A DNA stretch of 64,000 nt from Flavisolibacter tropicus (GCF_001644645.1 NZ_CP011390.1:4274001-4338000), one strand, 5' to 3'. Numbered from the stretch's first letter, positions 26,747 through 36,202 are shown. Notes: generated by a model not told the origin, from the letters alone. A program made the numbers and translations.

Positions 26747-27226
26747 AAAACGGGGCCAAAACTATGGAAACTTTTTACGTAACCAAAGTTTCCACTATTA
26801 AGTTTTTATAAACAGAACATTTTGTGGGATGAATGGCCACCTCTAAAAGGAGGCCTGGTTCAAGCAAACCCTATGGAACAGGAAAAAAAGAACACATGTT
26901 TTGGGCGGTTGCCCATAAAAGACAAGCGGAAGCCCATCAATCGTATACAGCTGCCGATAGTTTGGTTTGTTAACTAACAGGGACAAGATTGTGCGCTAAA
27001 ATATTTAGTAAAAATAGAAAAGAAATAGGCCCTTTGCAAGCCATTCATCCCTTTTTTAAGTTTGCAATTATAAAAAAGGGACATACATATGAATGCACCT
27101 ATTTAGAATGTCTAAGCGCAATGATAAATAAGCGCTCATTGAATGGAAGGTGTTCACATTTGTCGTCTCACTTTTCACGATTCCTGGGCCCTCCCTTTAG
27201 GGGATGGGGGCATGCATGCTAATACA
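26747..27226. other. Intergenic region upstream of the efflux operon
   Basis: This gap must contain the tetR promoter. It also holds a repeat fragment near 27165-27215 (CTCACTTTTCACGATTCCTGG, given as the CACTTTTCACGATTCC motif, then CCCTCCCTTTAGGGGATGGGGG), a piece of the composite family. A 34-residue ATG frame at 26873-26977 on the plus strand shows no known motif and is probably chance. I see no other feature. Confidence 0.5.
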
Positions 27227-28039
27227 CTATACCTCGTCTAGAAAATTTGCCATTGACTGGTACATGCCCTTGGGGTTGTCATAAAAGATAAAATGATCAC
27301 TGTCTGCAACCATATGGCAACTTAAATTCTCTCCTTTCAGTTGGGGTAGATAAGACAAGTGTTGGTTCTTCTCTCCAAAAAGGAAAAGCCTGGGAATCTC
27401 TAAAGCAAGGAATTGTTGAAGGAGTTTGCCGGTTGAGGAATAGGACACTGTTTGAAAGCTGTAATGATAGTAGGATTGTACATTCGTGTTCAACTCCAGG
27501 TTATTGGCAATAATATAATAACCCGCATTACCGTACTTTTTCATGTTCTTTATTGTTTCATCAAAAACAGTACTAGCAAAATGTTCATACGAATGCTGCA
27601 CTACTTTTGAGGAGAACATACAATCCTCTGGCATCAGGTTCCCTTCAATATTCACGTAGGCTTTTACGTGGTCCACGCCCGCCGATTGAAAATAAAGCAG
27701 GGTTATTAAGCCACCCATACTGGCACCCGTCAGAATAATATCTTTTAAGTCCAACTGCTTTATAAACGCATCTAAAAAGAAAGCAAGGTCATCAACACGT
27801 AGCGGTTCATCTGCATAATAAGTTGAATTGCCGGTGCCCGGGTTATCAAAGCCTATTAATTCATAGTCAGCCAGTAAATGGGTTTTGGTGGCTTCCCAAA
27901 AGTTTTCTTTTGCACCTCCTAATCCATGTACAAACAAAATGGTGCCTTTATGGCCAGGCCTTCTAAAATACTCTAACTGATAGGTTCTGTTACGAAGTTC
28001 AATGTCAATTAATTTGATCTGCGGTGATGGCATTGTCAT
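27227..28039 (-). CDS. Alpha/beta hydrolase
   Basis: The 270-residue cytoplasmic enzyme has the oxyanion motif LFVHGLGGAKENF near residue 34 and the nucleophile elbow GASMGG with Ser near residue 108. The late triad members are an Asp/Glu in LFLFGEKNQHLSYL near 220 and a His in ADSDHFIFYDNP near 250. It resembles the esterase/lactonase branch of the fold. The substrate cannot be inferred. It is divergent from nothing close, and lies downstream of the phosphoesterase gene on the same strand. Confidence 0.85.
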   Translation of the reverse strand: MTMPSPQIKLIDIELRNRTYQLEYFRRPGHKGTILFVHGLGGAKENFWEATKTHLLADYELIGFDNPGTGNSTYYADEPLRVDDLAFFLDAFIKQLDLKDIILTGASMGGLITLLYFQSAGVDHVKAYVNIEGNLMPEDCMFSSKVVQHSYEHFASTVFDETIKNMKKYGNAGYYIIANNLELNTNVQSYYHYSFQTVSYSSTGKLLQQFLALEIPRLFLFGEKNQHLSYLPQLKGENLSCHMVADSDHFIFYDNPKGMYQSMANFLDEV

Positions 28040-28285
28040 TTTTTACTTGTTTTGAATAACGCTATCCAGTGAGCGTTGTACCGTCGTATGCCAAAATTGC
28101 TATTTAATTCCGCATGATCATTCAAACCTGTCCTTCTGCTACTTAAAACAAGGCTACATCCCTGTTTCAAGATACGTTTGGTGTTAAGAGTGGGGTGGCT
28201 ATGCACCGGTGCCATCAGGATGCTAACAGTAAACACACGTGGTTGGTCTTTCATTTTTAAACAGCCACTTATATTTCAAATTAGA

Positions 28286-29002
28286 TTAAGAACTTACCTG
28301 CATCATTATTTCTGAGTGCACGTTTTCTTTATTAAAAAGTAGTACGCTATAGCCAAAGTTTTTCGTATCAATGGAGATATCTTGTGCCTCTTTAATGACT
28401 TGAAAAGAGGCGGCAGGAACAACAAATTGCCTTATATTTTTATATTCTCTATTATCTGCCATATGGTAATGGGCACAGAAAACCGTCACCTCATTAATAC
28501 AGTTTTCAAGTAAATGAATTACTTGTGCCCGGTTTTGTAGTGGATATAGTTTATCTACCGCCGTGTCAATGGTGAGTAGAGGATGATGTATGAAAATGAC
28601 AATTTTTTTACTGGTAAACAATTCCTTTTTGAACCAATCTAACTGTGCGTCACTAATCCTGTCTGAAGAAGAATCCAGGTATATATATATGAAAAAGTCA
28701 TCTTCTTCAGAATAATATAATTCGTTGGAGGTGTAAGGCAAATTGATTGGTAAATGTTTAATCACTGCATTAAATGAGTCATGGTTGCCTAAAATCACTT
28801 TTATTTTGAAATCCTTTAGCGTATCAAAGAACCATTTGTGGCTATCAGCTTCCCCAATATCGCCACCAAATATTATTTCATTAATCTGCTTACTCCTAAT
28901 GTCATTCAAAAGAAGTAACCAGTTTTTTCTCGGATCAACATTGTTTTGAAGTGGAAATTCTTCATCCAAATGAATATCTGATATAAAAGCAACCTTTTTC
29001 AT
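28286..29002 (-). CDS. Calcineurin-like metallophosphoesterase
   Basis: The 238-residue protein has the full set of metallophosphoesterase motifs: FISDIHLDEEF (residues 5-15), FGGDIGEAD near 45, LGNHDSF near 71, IFIHHPLL near 136 and FCAHYH near 175. These bind a two-metal centre that cleaves phosphoesters. There is no signal peptide, so it acts in the cytoplasm. The substrate (cyclic nucleotide, nucleotide or protein) is not evident. It may be co-transcribed with the hydrolase downstream, although 246 bp separate them. Confidence 0.88.
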   Translation of the reverse strand: MKKVAFISDIHLDEEFPLQNNVDPRKNWLLLLNDIRSKQINEIIFGGDIGEADSHKWFFDTLKDFKIKVILGNHDSFNAVIKHLPINLPYTSNELYYSEEDDFFIYIYLDSSSDRISDAQLDWFKKELFTSKKIVIFIHHPLLTIDTAVDKLYPLQNRAQVIHLLENCINEVTVFCAHYHMADNREYKNIRQFVVPAASFQVIKEAQDISIDTKNFGYSVLLFNKENVHSEIMMQVSS

Positions 29003-29097
29003 GCAGTAAAGCGAATTTGTTATTGAAGCTAGAAACTCAATACATTTTTAAAATAGAAAATGGTGCGAACTGGATGTTTAGCTACTTGAATCGAACT

Positions 29098-29196
29098 ATG
29101 AGCCTGTTTAAATTGGCACAGGAAACGTTACATAAAGGGCTGCCACGGTTAAAAGGGATTAAACCAGGCTACATTTACCGTGGCAGTACTAAATAA
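29098..29196 (+). other. Interleaved inverted repeats with a 32-codon frame
   Basis: Two inverted repeats overlap in the order left1-left2-right1-right2: AGCCTGTTTAA (29101) with TTAAACCAGGCT (29159), and CTGCCACGGT (29140) with ACCGTGGCAG (29177). This order would allow a pseudoknot-like RNA. The same bases form an ATG frame of 32 codons (MSLFKLAQETLHKGL..., ending GYIYRGSTK). Whether it is an RNA structure, a small gene or an old repeat is unclear. The rest of the 29003-29442 gap holds a repeat fragment near 29350 and nothing else I can support. Confidence 0.3.
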
Positions 29197-29442
29197 TCTC
29201 TTCAATGATAATGGCCAGGGGTATACGAAAAAGCAATTAGCAAGACGTTATTTAACTGATAGTTACATGGTAGTATACCGTTCCGTGCGGAGCGTAAAGG
29301 TTTATAAGTGTTTATCTGGGGCATTGCTTCCTGTTAACTATCAACAAAATCGTAATCCTTTTAATCCTGCTAATCCATCTGATCTGCGGTCCTTACCTTT
29401 GTTCTGAGGATCATTGAGCCCTTACCTAAATAAGCATTTCGC

Positions 29443-30054
29443 GTGAACAAACTCTTTCAATATTTCTTACAAGGACTTTTAGTACTAGCACCCATTGCCA
29501 TTACCGCCTATGCCATTTACTGGATCGTTTCCAGTATTGACAATCTTATACCCATCTTTACCTATGTGGATCAGAAGGGCAATATACAGGTACAGAACTA
29601 TGGCCTGGGCTTTTTGCTGGTGATAGGGTTGATCATTGTCATTGGCTACATGAGCTCCTTTTTTATCAAGCTGCGACTGTTTTCATTGTTTGAAACCTTG
29701 ATGGCTAAAACACCCGGAATCCGGTTTATCTATTCTACGGTAAAGGATTTTTTTGAAGCCTTTGCCGGTGAGAAAAAGAAGTTCAATAAACCTGTACTGG
29801 CCAATATTGATGACAACGATGTATGGCGTGTAGGGTTTATTACCCAGGACGAATTGAAAGATTTTGGTTTTTCTGAATATGTAGCTGTTTATATTCCGGC
29901 CTCGTATTCCATTGCGGGGAATGTGTATCTTTTACCCAGGAACCGGGTAAGAACGATCACCAACATCAATGCAACTGATGCGATGAAGTTTGCCATCAGT
30001 GGTGGTGTTACCGAAATGGATGATGATACCAAAACAGATACTGCTAAAATCTAG
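29443..30054 (+). CDS. DUF502 family membrane protein
   Basis: The 203-residue protein starts with GTG. It has two membrane spans, LQGLLVLAPIAITAYAIYWIV (described as residues 8-28) and GLGFLLVIGLIIVIGYMSSFF (about 52-72), then a soluble C-terminal domain with RNRVRTITNINATDAMKFAI and a GGVTEM motif. This is the typical DUF502 layout; the function of the family is unknown. Its 3' end overlaps the next gene by about 35 bases, implying coupled translation. A paralogue lies at 44990-45625. Confidence 0.85.
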   Translation: MNKLFQYFLQGLLVLAPIAITAYAIYWIVSSIDNLIPIFTYVDQKGNIQVQNYGLGFLLVIGLIIVIGYMSSFFIKLRLFSLFETLMAKTPGIRFIYSTVKDFFEAFAGEKKKFNKPVLANIDDNDVWRVGFITQDELKDFGFSEYVAVYIPASYSIAGNVYLLPRNRVRTITNINATDAMKFAISGGVTEMDDDTKTDTAKI

Positions 30055-31006
30055 TCTTACATTATTGCTGGCTATTAGTCAGCTGCCTTGTTTTTGCTGG
30101 GGCTTTTATGGTCATCAGAAGATCAACTACCAGGCGGTGTTTTTATTGCCACCGCAACTGCTATCGTTTTACAAGAAGCATATCCAGTTTATTAGTGAAC
30201 ATGCGGTAGACCCCGATAAGCGGCGTTATATGCTTACTGAAGAAGGACCAAGGCATTATATCGATATTGATCGCTACGGCGCTTATCCTTTTGATAGCTT
30301 GCCTCGCCGTTGGGATGATGCCATAATAAAATATACGGAAGATACCTTGCAGCAGCATGGCATTGTACCTTGGTGGATTCAGATAATGCAGGCCCGACTG
30401 ACCAATGCATTTAAAGAAAAGAATACCGCTAAGATACTGAAGCTCTCTGCCGATATTGGCCACTATATCGGTGATGCACATGTGCCCTTGCATGTATGTA
30501 GCAATCATAACGGGCAATATACTGGCCAGCGTGGTATTCATGGCTTTTGGGAAAGCCGCGTACCAGAACTGTTGGCTGATAAAGAGTGGGACTTCTTCAT
30601 TGGAAAGGCCACGTACATAAAAAGCACTAGCGACTTCATCTGGAAGCGCGTGCTGGAAAGCGCTGCTGCGGCAGATACTGTATTGTTGTATGAAAAGCAG
30701 CTAAGCCAAAGCGTTGAACCCGATCAAAAGTTTGCCTTTGAAAACCGCAATGGTAAAGTGGTGCGTCAATATTCAACCACCTATACTACTGCCTATGACC
30801 GCCAACTGAAAGGTATGGTAGAGCGCCGTATGCGCCAGTCTATTTATGCAGTAGCTTCCTTCTGGTATACTGCTTGGGTCAATGCCGGACAGCCAGACCT
30901 CTCTGGCCTTACAGGTGAAGCTTTTAGTGAAGCCGACCTTAAAGAGTTTGAAACTTTAAATGAGCGCTGGAAGAATAGTGATATAAAGGGTAGGGAGCAT
31001 GAGTAG
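30020..31006 (+). CDS. Secreted zinc-dependent phospholipase C / S1-P1 nuclease-like protein
   Basis: The protein of about 328 residues starts inside the end of the DUF502 gene in another frame, with ATG ATG at 30020-30025. A signal peptide (LLKSSLTLLLAISQLPCFCWG) ends so that the mature chain would begin near the Trp in CWGFYGHQKI. Trp and His near the mature N-terminus, PRHYIDIDRYG near residue 80, ADIGHYIGDAHVPLHV near 145 and GIHGFWESR near 175 are the zinc ligands of the PLC/S1-P1 fold. It may cut phospholipids or nucleic acids; sequence does not decide. Confidence 0.82.
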   Translation: MMIPKQILLKSSLTLLLAISQLPCFCWGFYGHQKINYQAVFLLPPQLLSFYKKHIQFISEHAVDPDKRRYMLTEEGPRHYIDIDRYGAYPFDSLPRRWDDAIIKYTEDTLQQHGIVPWWIQIMQARLTNAFKEKNTAKILKLSADIGHYIGDAHVPLHVCSNHNGQYTGQRGIHGFWESRVPELLADKEWDFFIGKATYIKSTSDFIWKRVLESAAAADTVLLYEKQLSQSVEPDQKFAFENRNGKVVRQYSTTYTTAYDRQLKGMVERRMRQSIYAVASFWYTAWVNAGQPDLSGLTGEAFSEADLKEFETLNERWKNSDIKGREHE

Positions 31007-31324
31007 TTTTATGTTATACGCAAGCATAACTAGACCTAATAATAAGCTAGCAATCTAATAAAATTGAGATCAGATGCTGAACTCGTTTTAGCATCTGCTG
31101 ACTGCATACAAAACCTGCCTGCCTTATGGAATGCTTATTACTTTCCTAATCCTATATAGTTCAACTACTCATCGTAATAAGATTACTGGTAAATATACGA
31201 GCGACACTTTTTAAAGCATTTAAGTTGAAGCAAATCATGCTATTGCGCTTTGTGAAAACATTTATATGTTTATCTTCATCATTAACCAAGCTAAATAACC
31301 CGCATTGCATTTAAACCTACTCTC
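31007..31324. other. Intergenic, no feature seen
   Basis: This AT-rich gap of about 320 bases precedes a plus-strand gene and should hold its promoter. I see no hairpin with a T-run, repeat or frame worth reporting. Confidence 0.5.
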
Positions 31325-31945
31325 ATGAATTTGAAACTACTGCTATCTGCAACCCTAAGCGTTTTCTTGTTTCTAAACGTTAATGGCCAAACAAAACAAG
31401 CCTACATATTAAAGGAAGATTTCAACAACAATACATTGGGTTGGACAGAAGAATTTACCAAAGCACACAGGACAGAAATAAAGGAAGGTAGCTTGTATAT
31501 AACCTCTCTTGATACATCTAAATACCAGTCCAGCAACGGACCTCAAAATGTATCTTTTCTGTGGAACCTGCCAAAGAGTTTTGAAATTACTTCCAGCTTT
31601 CAGGTGTTGGACAATAGCCTGCCTGCAACATTTGGTATTTTACTTTATAGTACCTCCTTAAACTACCGATTTGCCTATTCTGAAACTGCGGAAGGCCTGT
31701 TGTCTGAGTATGATTATAACCGTGAAGAAGAAGCTACCCTGTTTTCAAAGAATACGCATACTCCGGATATCGTAAGTCTTAAAACCATTCCATTTAAAAT
31801 TAAAGTCAATGATCGAAAGGCGCAATTCTATGTAAATAATGTATTGATTGGAGAAGAGGTGCTGAAGGCTAAATCATGGAGTGATATCCGGTTGTTTACT
31901 ACATCAGGGGCTGCTATTAAAGTTGATTACTTGTACATACAATAG
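31325..31945 (+). CDS. Secreted beta-sandwich protein, function unknown
   Basis: The 206-residue protein has a signal peptide ending at NVNGQ (about residue 21). The rest is beta-rich, beginning EDFNNNTLGWTEEF and ending IRLFTTSGAAIKVDYLYIQ. This beginning and end, with FKIKVNDRKAQFYVNNVLIG between, fits a concanavalin-like jelly roll such as those seen in LamG/DUF1080-type proteins. No catalytic residues can be named. It is followed after 23 bp by another small exported protein on the same strand. Confidence 0.7.
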   Translation: MNLKLLLSATLSVFLFLNVNGQTKQAYILKEDFNNNTLGWTEEFTKAHRTEIKEGSLYITSLDTSKYQSSNGPQNVSFLWNLPKSFEITSSFQVLDNSLPATFGILLYSTSLNYRFAYSETAEGLLSEYDYNREEEATLFSKNTHTPDIVSLKTIPFKIKVNDRKAQFYVNNVLIGEEVLKAKSWSDIRLFTTSGAAIKVDYLYIQ

Positions 31946-31968
31946 GTATTCGTTTAACATTGATTTCT

Positions 31969-32766
31969 ATGAAACATCTCACTATTGCGGTCGCCTTAGT
32001 GCTAACACTAGCAACCGTTTCCTGGCAATCGAGGAATAAACAGGTTCTGATGAAACCACAACCCTGTGATGCCATTATGGACTCTGTATCAATTTTAATA
32101 CAGGCAGGCGGTTTAGTGGTGGAGGCCTCGGAAGATACCACGGCTATGGGAAAGCGATACAGTGGCATTCTTTTTTGGCTGCAAGATCGACCTTTTACAG
32201 AATTGCAATGCTTGCTTACGAGTAACAACCCGCTACATCGTACGTATGGGTTTATTCTGTGCGGGCAGCGATACCCCGATAGTATTACTCGTCATCTTGA
32301 TCTATTGAAGGATACATCTCACATACTGTTGTATGTAAATAACAAGCTCATAGATCCAGAAGTTACGGTGGGCCAGATCATAGAGATGATGTATAAAAAA
32401 ATACTGCAGGATAAAGCCGACCAAGATAGGTTGCCGGAAGTGCAAAATAGGGTGAATGCGTTTATTTGCGAGTATGCTGCGCACCCCCCTTCGTTCAAAG
32501 TTCTCTCATTCGATAAATACTCATTTGGTGGTGTAGATAAAACCGAAATGTATTCCGTTAGGCTAACCTACTTGCTGAAGAATAATTCGGGTAGGTTGTT
32601 GCGTCAAACTAGCGAGTTTGTGTTAGACAGTAATCTTCGTATCAATGTCATAGAAAAAGATAGTACCAGTTATTTTAATTCTTATCCACCCATACTGGAC
32701 GTTTGGTTGAACATTTTTGGAAGAAAGTTAAGTGCCATGGATAGCGCACAGCTAAGACTGAAATAG
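31969..32766 (+). CDS. Exported protein of unknown function
   Basis: The 265-residue protein starts at ATG 31969 (an in-frame TTG lies three codons earlier). It has an N-terminal hydrophobic segment, HLTIAVALVLTLATVSW, acting as a signal peptide. The body is mixed alpha/beta, with LLTSNNPLHRTYGFILCGQRYPD near residue 88 and DILDVWLNIFGRKL-like end segments. I do not recognise the family. It probably shares a transcript with the upstream beta-sandwich gene. Confidence 0.7.
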   Translation: MKHLTIAVALVLTLATVSWQSRNKQVLMKPQPCDAIMDSVSILIQAGGLVVEASEDTTAMGKRYSGILFWLQDRPFTELQCLLTSNNPLHRTYGFILCGQRYPDSITRHLDLLKDTSHILLYVNNKLIDPEVTVGQIIEMMYKKILQDKADQDRLPEVQNRVNAFICEYAAHPPSFKVLSFDKYSFGGVDKTEMYSVRLTYLLKNNSGRLLRQTSEFVLDSNLRINVIEKDSTSYFNSYPPILDVWLNIFGRKLSAMDSAQLRLK

Positions 32767-32858
32767 TTCGCATAGTTCTTTCCTGCAATGTATCATCAGC
32801 CTAGTTTATTGTGCATCGCGAGGGACATGGCGGTGAAGGCATAGCTTTGACTAGCCCA

Positions 32859-33845
32859 TTATACAGTCGCCAACATCTCCATAGCCTCTTTCTCTTTCGC
32901 TGAAAGTGTTTTTAAAATAACAGAAGCTTGTTGTATGTACTGAAAGTCGTTTGTCTCACTCACCTGTTGAAACAAATGAGAAACATTGCTCCAAAGGCTG
33001 GCTATTTCTGCAAATGCTTCCCATCCGTTACGTAGCTTGTCTAGCTTAAGCAGCTCATAGCTTTCTTTTAAGAAATCACGGTAAAGATTTCTAAACAGGG
33101 CGCCGCCTGTACCCGCTTTTTCCATTAGAAGGGCTGTGGTATTAAAGTCGTTTTTAACATCTTTAGTGGTGTTAAACCACTTGATGATCTCTGTACTTGT
33201 TTTTAAGATTCCTTTGTATCCGATATTAGTGATGGGTGGATTAAGATAATCAGCAGCATTATTCCGAATAGCCGTTTTAATTGCCGATGCTAAGTGGAAG
33301 TCTTTGCCTGTTTTGTGTAACGTATAACACAAGTTCTTGGAAGACATAGGTCCCTTTTCTGCTCTTGCCAATGCTAGGCTTTTTAAAGAGGTTTTAACCG
33401 TGCTGCCTTGCTGTATGGTATCTACTAAATAAGCGTCCGTATCATCATAGCCATAAATGGCTACATAGTGCCCGGCAAAATGAATAGGGCGCTCGAAATA
33501 TTCAAGGTGAAAACAATCGAGTTTTAAACCTACTGCCTTCCCTTCGTTGATCAGTTGTTTTACACCATCCCACGCTTTCTGCGGTGAAGCTGTTTCTTTT
33601 AGTAGTAGTTCAAGATTTAGATTTTCAGCCAGGCGTTGTGTTAATACATCAGGTTTTACTCGCCCACCTATAAAGGGAAAATCCATTGTCTTCATATTCC
33701 AGAATATATAGCCAAGGCCTTCACCCAGGCCAAATAACATCGGTTCTGAAAGTTCAATTCCCAGTTGGTTCAACAACGTTCCTGTGGCAGTTGTTTCGCA
33801 ATGTTGTCCCTTGAATGGTTTTATATTTTCAATGATGTAAGGCAT
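32859..33845 (-). CDS. BtrH N-terminal domain / DUF4872 protein
   Basis: The 328-residue protein begins with a cysteine-protease-like fold related to BtrH: GQHCETTATGTLL with Cys near residue 16, and HFAGHYVAIYGYDD with His near residue 127. The second half (SSKNLCYTLHK... onward) matches DUF4872, the usual partner domain. BtrH transfers an acyl group from a carrier protein during butirosin synthesis. There is no aminoglycoside or other biosynthetic cluster here, so the substrate is unknown and it may act as a general acyltransferase or peptidase. Confidence 0.8.
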   Translation of the reverse strand: MPYIIENIKPFKGQHCETTATGTLLNQLGIELSEPMLFGLGEGLGYIFWNMKTMDFPFIGGRVKPDVLTQRLAENLNLELLLKETASPQKAWDGVKQLINEGKAVGLKLDCFHLEYFERPIHFAGHYVAIYGYDDTDAYLVDTIQQGSTVKTSLKSLALARAEKGPMSSKNLCYTLHKTGKDFHLASAIKTAIRNNAADYLNPPITNIGYKGILKTSTEIIKWFNTTKDVKNDFNTTALLMEKAGTGGALFRNLYRDFLKESYELLKLDKLRNGWEAFAEIASLWSNVSHLFQQVSETNDFQYIQQASVILKTLSAKEKEAMEMLATV

Positions 33846-34286
33846 TCTATAAAATTAAGGTGGTCTGTTAATAATCTTATTACTGCGTTACTCCTTAAAT
33901 AGGTAATGACTATCAGTATGGGATTTCTTTATATCATTTTGTGTTAACAGAAGAGAGTGGGATAGGGTAAAATAAGAACACTGTTTTTCATTCTGTTTGT
34001 ACCTCTTTTCTAATTAAAACATACATAGTAATCATATGAAGAATGATGTTAAACCGTATTGTACTTTGTCATTCCTGCACACCTTTCATCCTTATTTGTA
34101 TTTATAAGAAGATACATGGATACTACTTTCAGCTACTTGTACCAATTTAAGTTAGTCAGTACATCTATCAGATGGCAGTTAGTAATTGGCAGTTAACAGT
34201 TGATAGTAGGCAATAAGGCGCTGTTCTCTGCCAACTGTCCACTAGGTAGGTCCTCTTTTATTTAAAACATTATTAGTGTCTATTTT
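33846..34286. other. Intergenic region with a GGCAGTTAACAG-type repeat
   Basis: Near 34173-34240 lie AGATGGCAGTTAGTAATTGGC and CTCTGCCAACTGTCC, which are partly complementary. They resemble the inverted repeat at 5970-6027 in wording (GGCAGTTGACAG). The remainder is AT-rich, probably the promoter region for the divergent genes on both sides. No gene is supported. Confidence 0.4.
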
Positions 34287-35042
34287 ATGAAATTCTATTT
34301 TTTGGTTATTGCTTTCACGCTTTCAGCAAGCACAGTACAAGCACAAAAGAAAGAAGACACACTTAGCTACAGCAGCTGGAAGAAATATAGTGATAAAGTT
34401 CAGTCCGGAACAAATAAATACCTGCAGTATTTTACAGACTCATTGGGACAAGTGTTACGCATCAATACATTCAAAACCCGAACGGTAAAACAAGATCCTG
34501 CTAATGCCAATATTCTTTGGGTAATACAGCGATATAATAAGGCTAAAGGAAATGAGATAGAAACCGATACTGCTTTTATTAATAAGGTAGATTTTAGTCC
34601 TTTGGCCTATCATACCGATATTCAGTCTGCAGGTTATAAAGAAGTCGTGCAGTTTACACAGGATAGCATCTATACAAGTGTTTTCTATAAGGACAGCACA
34701 AAACATGTTTCGTATCCATCAAGCCCTGATTATTTTATAGCTACTACTATGGAAGATATGATGGGAATGTTGCCGCTTAAGATAGGCTATACTGTTGTAG
34801 TAAAGAATGTAAATCCAGGTGTGCGACACAATACAACTAATTATAAAGTAAGTGTAGTACGGAAAGAAAAGATTCAGCTATCAGATCATTCAACTAGAGA
34901 AGCCTATTTAGTAGAAGCAGGTTTTCCTGCCTTCAAAAGTTATTCGCAATATTGGTTTTCAGTAGACAAACAATTAATGCTAAAGCATAGTTTTAAAATG
35001 AGAGATGGTAGCTTTTTTATTGAAGAACGCTTAATGCCCTAA
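34287..35042 (+). CDS. Secreted protein, function unknown
   Basis: The 251-residue protein has a signal peptide ending at TVQAQ (about residue 20). The chain is beta-rich, with FSPLAYHTDIQSAGYKEVV near 108, MMGMLPLKIGYTVVVKNVNPG near 155 and YLVEAGFPAFKSYSQYWFSV near 210. The pattern of an early 'DFSPLAYHTD' strand and a later 'VDKQLMLKHSF' strand recalls DUF3108-like outer-membrane-associated proteins, but only weakly. It is monocistronic. Confidence 0.65.
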   Translation: MKFYFLVIAFTLSASTVQAQKKEDTLSYSSWKKYSDKVQSGTNKYLQYFTDSLGQVLRINTFKTRTVKQDPANANILWVIQRYNKAKGNEIETDTAFINKVDFSPLAYHTDIQSAGYKEVVQFTQDSIYTSVFYKDSTKHVSYPSSPDYFIATTMEDMMGMLPLKIGYTVVVKNVNPGVRHNTTNYKVSVVRKEKIQLSDHSTREAYLVEAGFPAFKSYSQYWFSVDKQLMLKHSFKMRDGSFFIEERLMP

Positions 35043-35344
35043 TTGGTTTCATAGCGTAAAAGACCTTTTGCTTTCATACTGCCTCTTGCCGACGTGTATG
35101 CCTTGTTATACCGTCAGGTGATTGTATGCTCAAACGGTTACTACTAAATCCCTTCTTTCTATAAGCGCCACTTTAAAACAATTGACCTATATACCCTGGA
35201 AAATAATATATAGCAAATCACTCTATATTTTTCTTGCCTCTTGTCACTCCAATACACATCCCATCACGATGGCTTCTTTTAAAAGAGCGCTAGTTGCCTT
35301 TGAAGCCTACCTTCACATACTATACACCTTCTCCGGTATCAAAT
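35043..35344. other. Intergenic, no feature seen
   Basis: This 300-base gap precedes the beta-lactamase-like gene. An open frame covers part of it in phase with that gene but has no coding character. No hairpin with a T-run was seen. Confidence 0.45.
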
Positions 35345-36202
35345 ATGATTAAAACTTCATTTTATCTGGCAATCGTTACCCTGTTCACTTTTTGTCAGGC
35401 TAAAGGCAGGATCAATACCAGCAACACGCTTACGCTTACAGACTCTCTATCTGTGCGAACAGACTTTCAACACTATTTTACAAATTGCAAGGTTGAAGGA
35501 AGCGTTATTGTTTACGACAATCAACGGAAAATATGGCTAGCCAGTGATGCCGCTGCTGTACGATCAGCCACATTGCCTGCGTCTACATTTAAAATTGCTA
35601 ACCTGTTGATTGCTTTGGAAACGGGTGTGATTAAAGATGAAAACGAAATAGTAAAATGGCCCGGTAAAACCGATACTGTAAAGTATGGGTACCGACCCGA
35701 TATTTATCACGATATGTCGGTAAAGGAAGCCTTTGAAGTGTCGGCTGGTTGGGTGTATGTAGAGCTGGCTAAACGAATAGGCAAGGAGAATTATAAAAAA
35801 TACCTGGCTGCTTATCAGTACGGCAATCAAACACTTACCCAACCCGATGCGGACTTCTGGAACTTTGGAGCCTTTGGCATTTCCCCATTAAATCAGATTA
35901 ACTTTCTACGAGCGTTATATGAAGGCAGGCTTCCGGCATCTAAGCGCAATATGGATATTGTAAAAAGGGTAATGATAGTTGAACAAGACAATGGTTATAC
36001 AATAAGTGCAAAAACAGGCTGGACAAGAGACAATGATATGAACACAGGTTGGTGGGTAGGCTATGTAGAGAGCCCGAAAGGAGTGTACTTCTTTGCTACA
36101 CGTTTGTTGCAGGATCGTAAGTTTAATCAATCCAATTTTGGTTCCTGCCGAAAGGAAATTACAAAAGCGGTTTTAAGAGCCCTGGATATTTTACCAAGGT
36201 AA
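35345..36202 (+). CDS. Class D beta-lactamase-like protein
   Basis: The 285-residue protein has a signal segment with a possible lipobox near Cys17 (LFTFC). The serine-enzyme motifs are Ser80-Thr-Phe-Lys83, Tyr159-Gly-Asn161 and Lys223-Thr-Gly225. The second motif, usually SxV in class D enzymes, reads Ser133-Ala-Gly135. The conserved WxxG-like FWNFGAFGIS region is present. The core fits the class D/BlaR sensor fold. It could be a beta-lactamase or a penicillin-recognising paralogue with altered activity. The ATG at 35345 starts the signal peptide. Confidence 0.85.
   Translation: MIKTSFYLAIVTLFTFCQAKGRINTSNTLTLTDSLSVRTDFQHYFTNCKVEGSVIVYDNQRKIWLASDAAAVRSATLPASTFKIANLLIALETGVIKDENEIVKWPGKTDTVKYGYRPDIYHDMSVKEAFEVSAGWVYVELAKRIGKENYKKYLAAYQYGNQTLTQPDADFWNFGAFGISPLNQINFLRALYEGRLPASKRNMDIVKRVMIVEQDNGYTISAKTGWTRDNDMNTGWWVGYVESPKGVYFFATRLLQDRKFNQSNFGSCRKEITKAVLRALDILPR

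Noticed and set aside
28036..28254. 72-codon minus-strand frame whose stop overlaps the hydrolase start by ATGA
   Set aside because: The overlap is attractive, but the peptide (HSHPTLNTKRILKQGCSLVL and so on) lacks hydrophobic pattern and looks like repeat-derived DNA. I could not support it.
32809..32850. Third copy of the 43-base direct repeat (GCGAGGGACATGGCGGTGA)
   Set aside because: Similarity is limited to a few short words, well below that of the two real copies.
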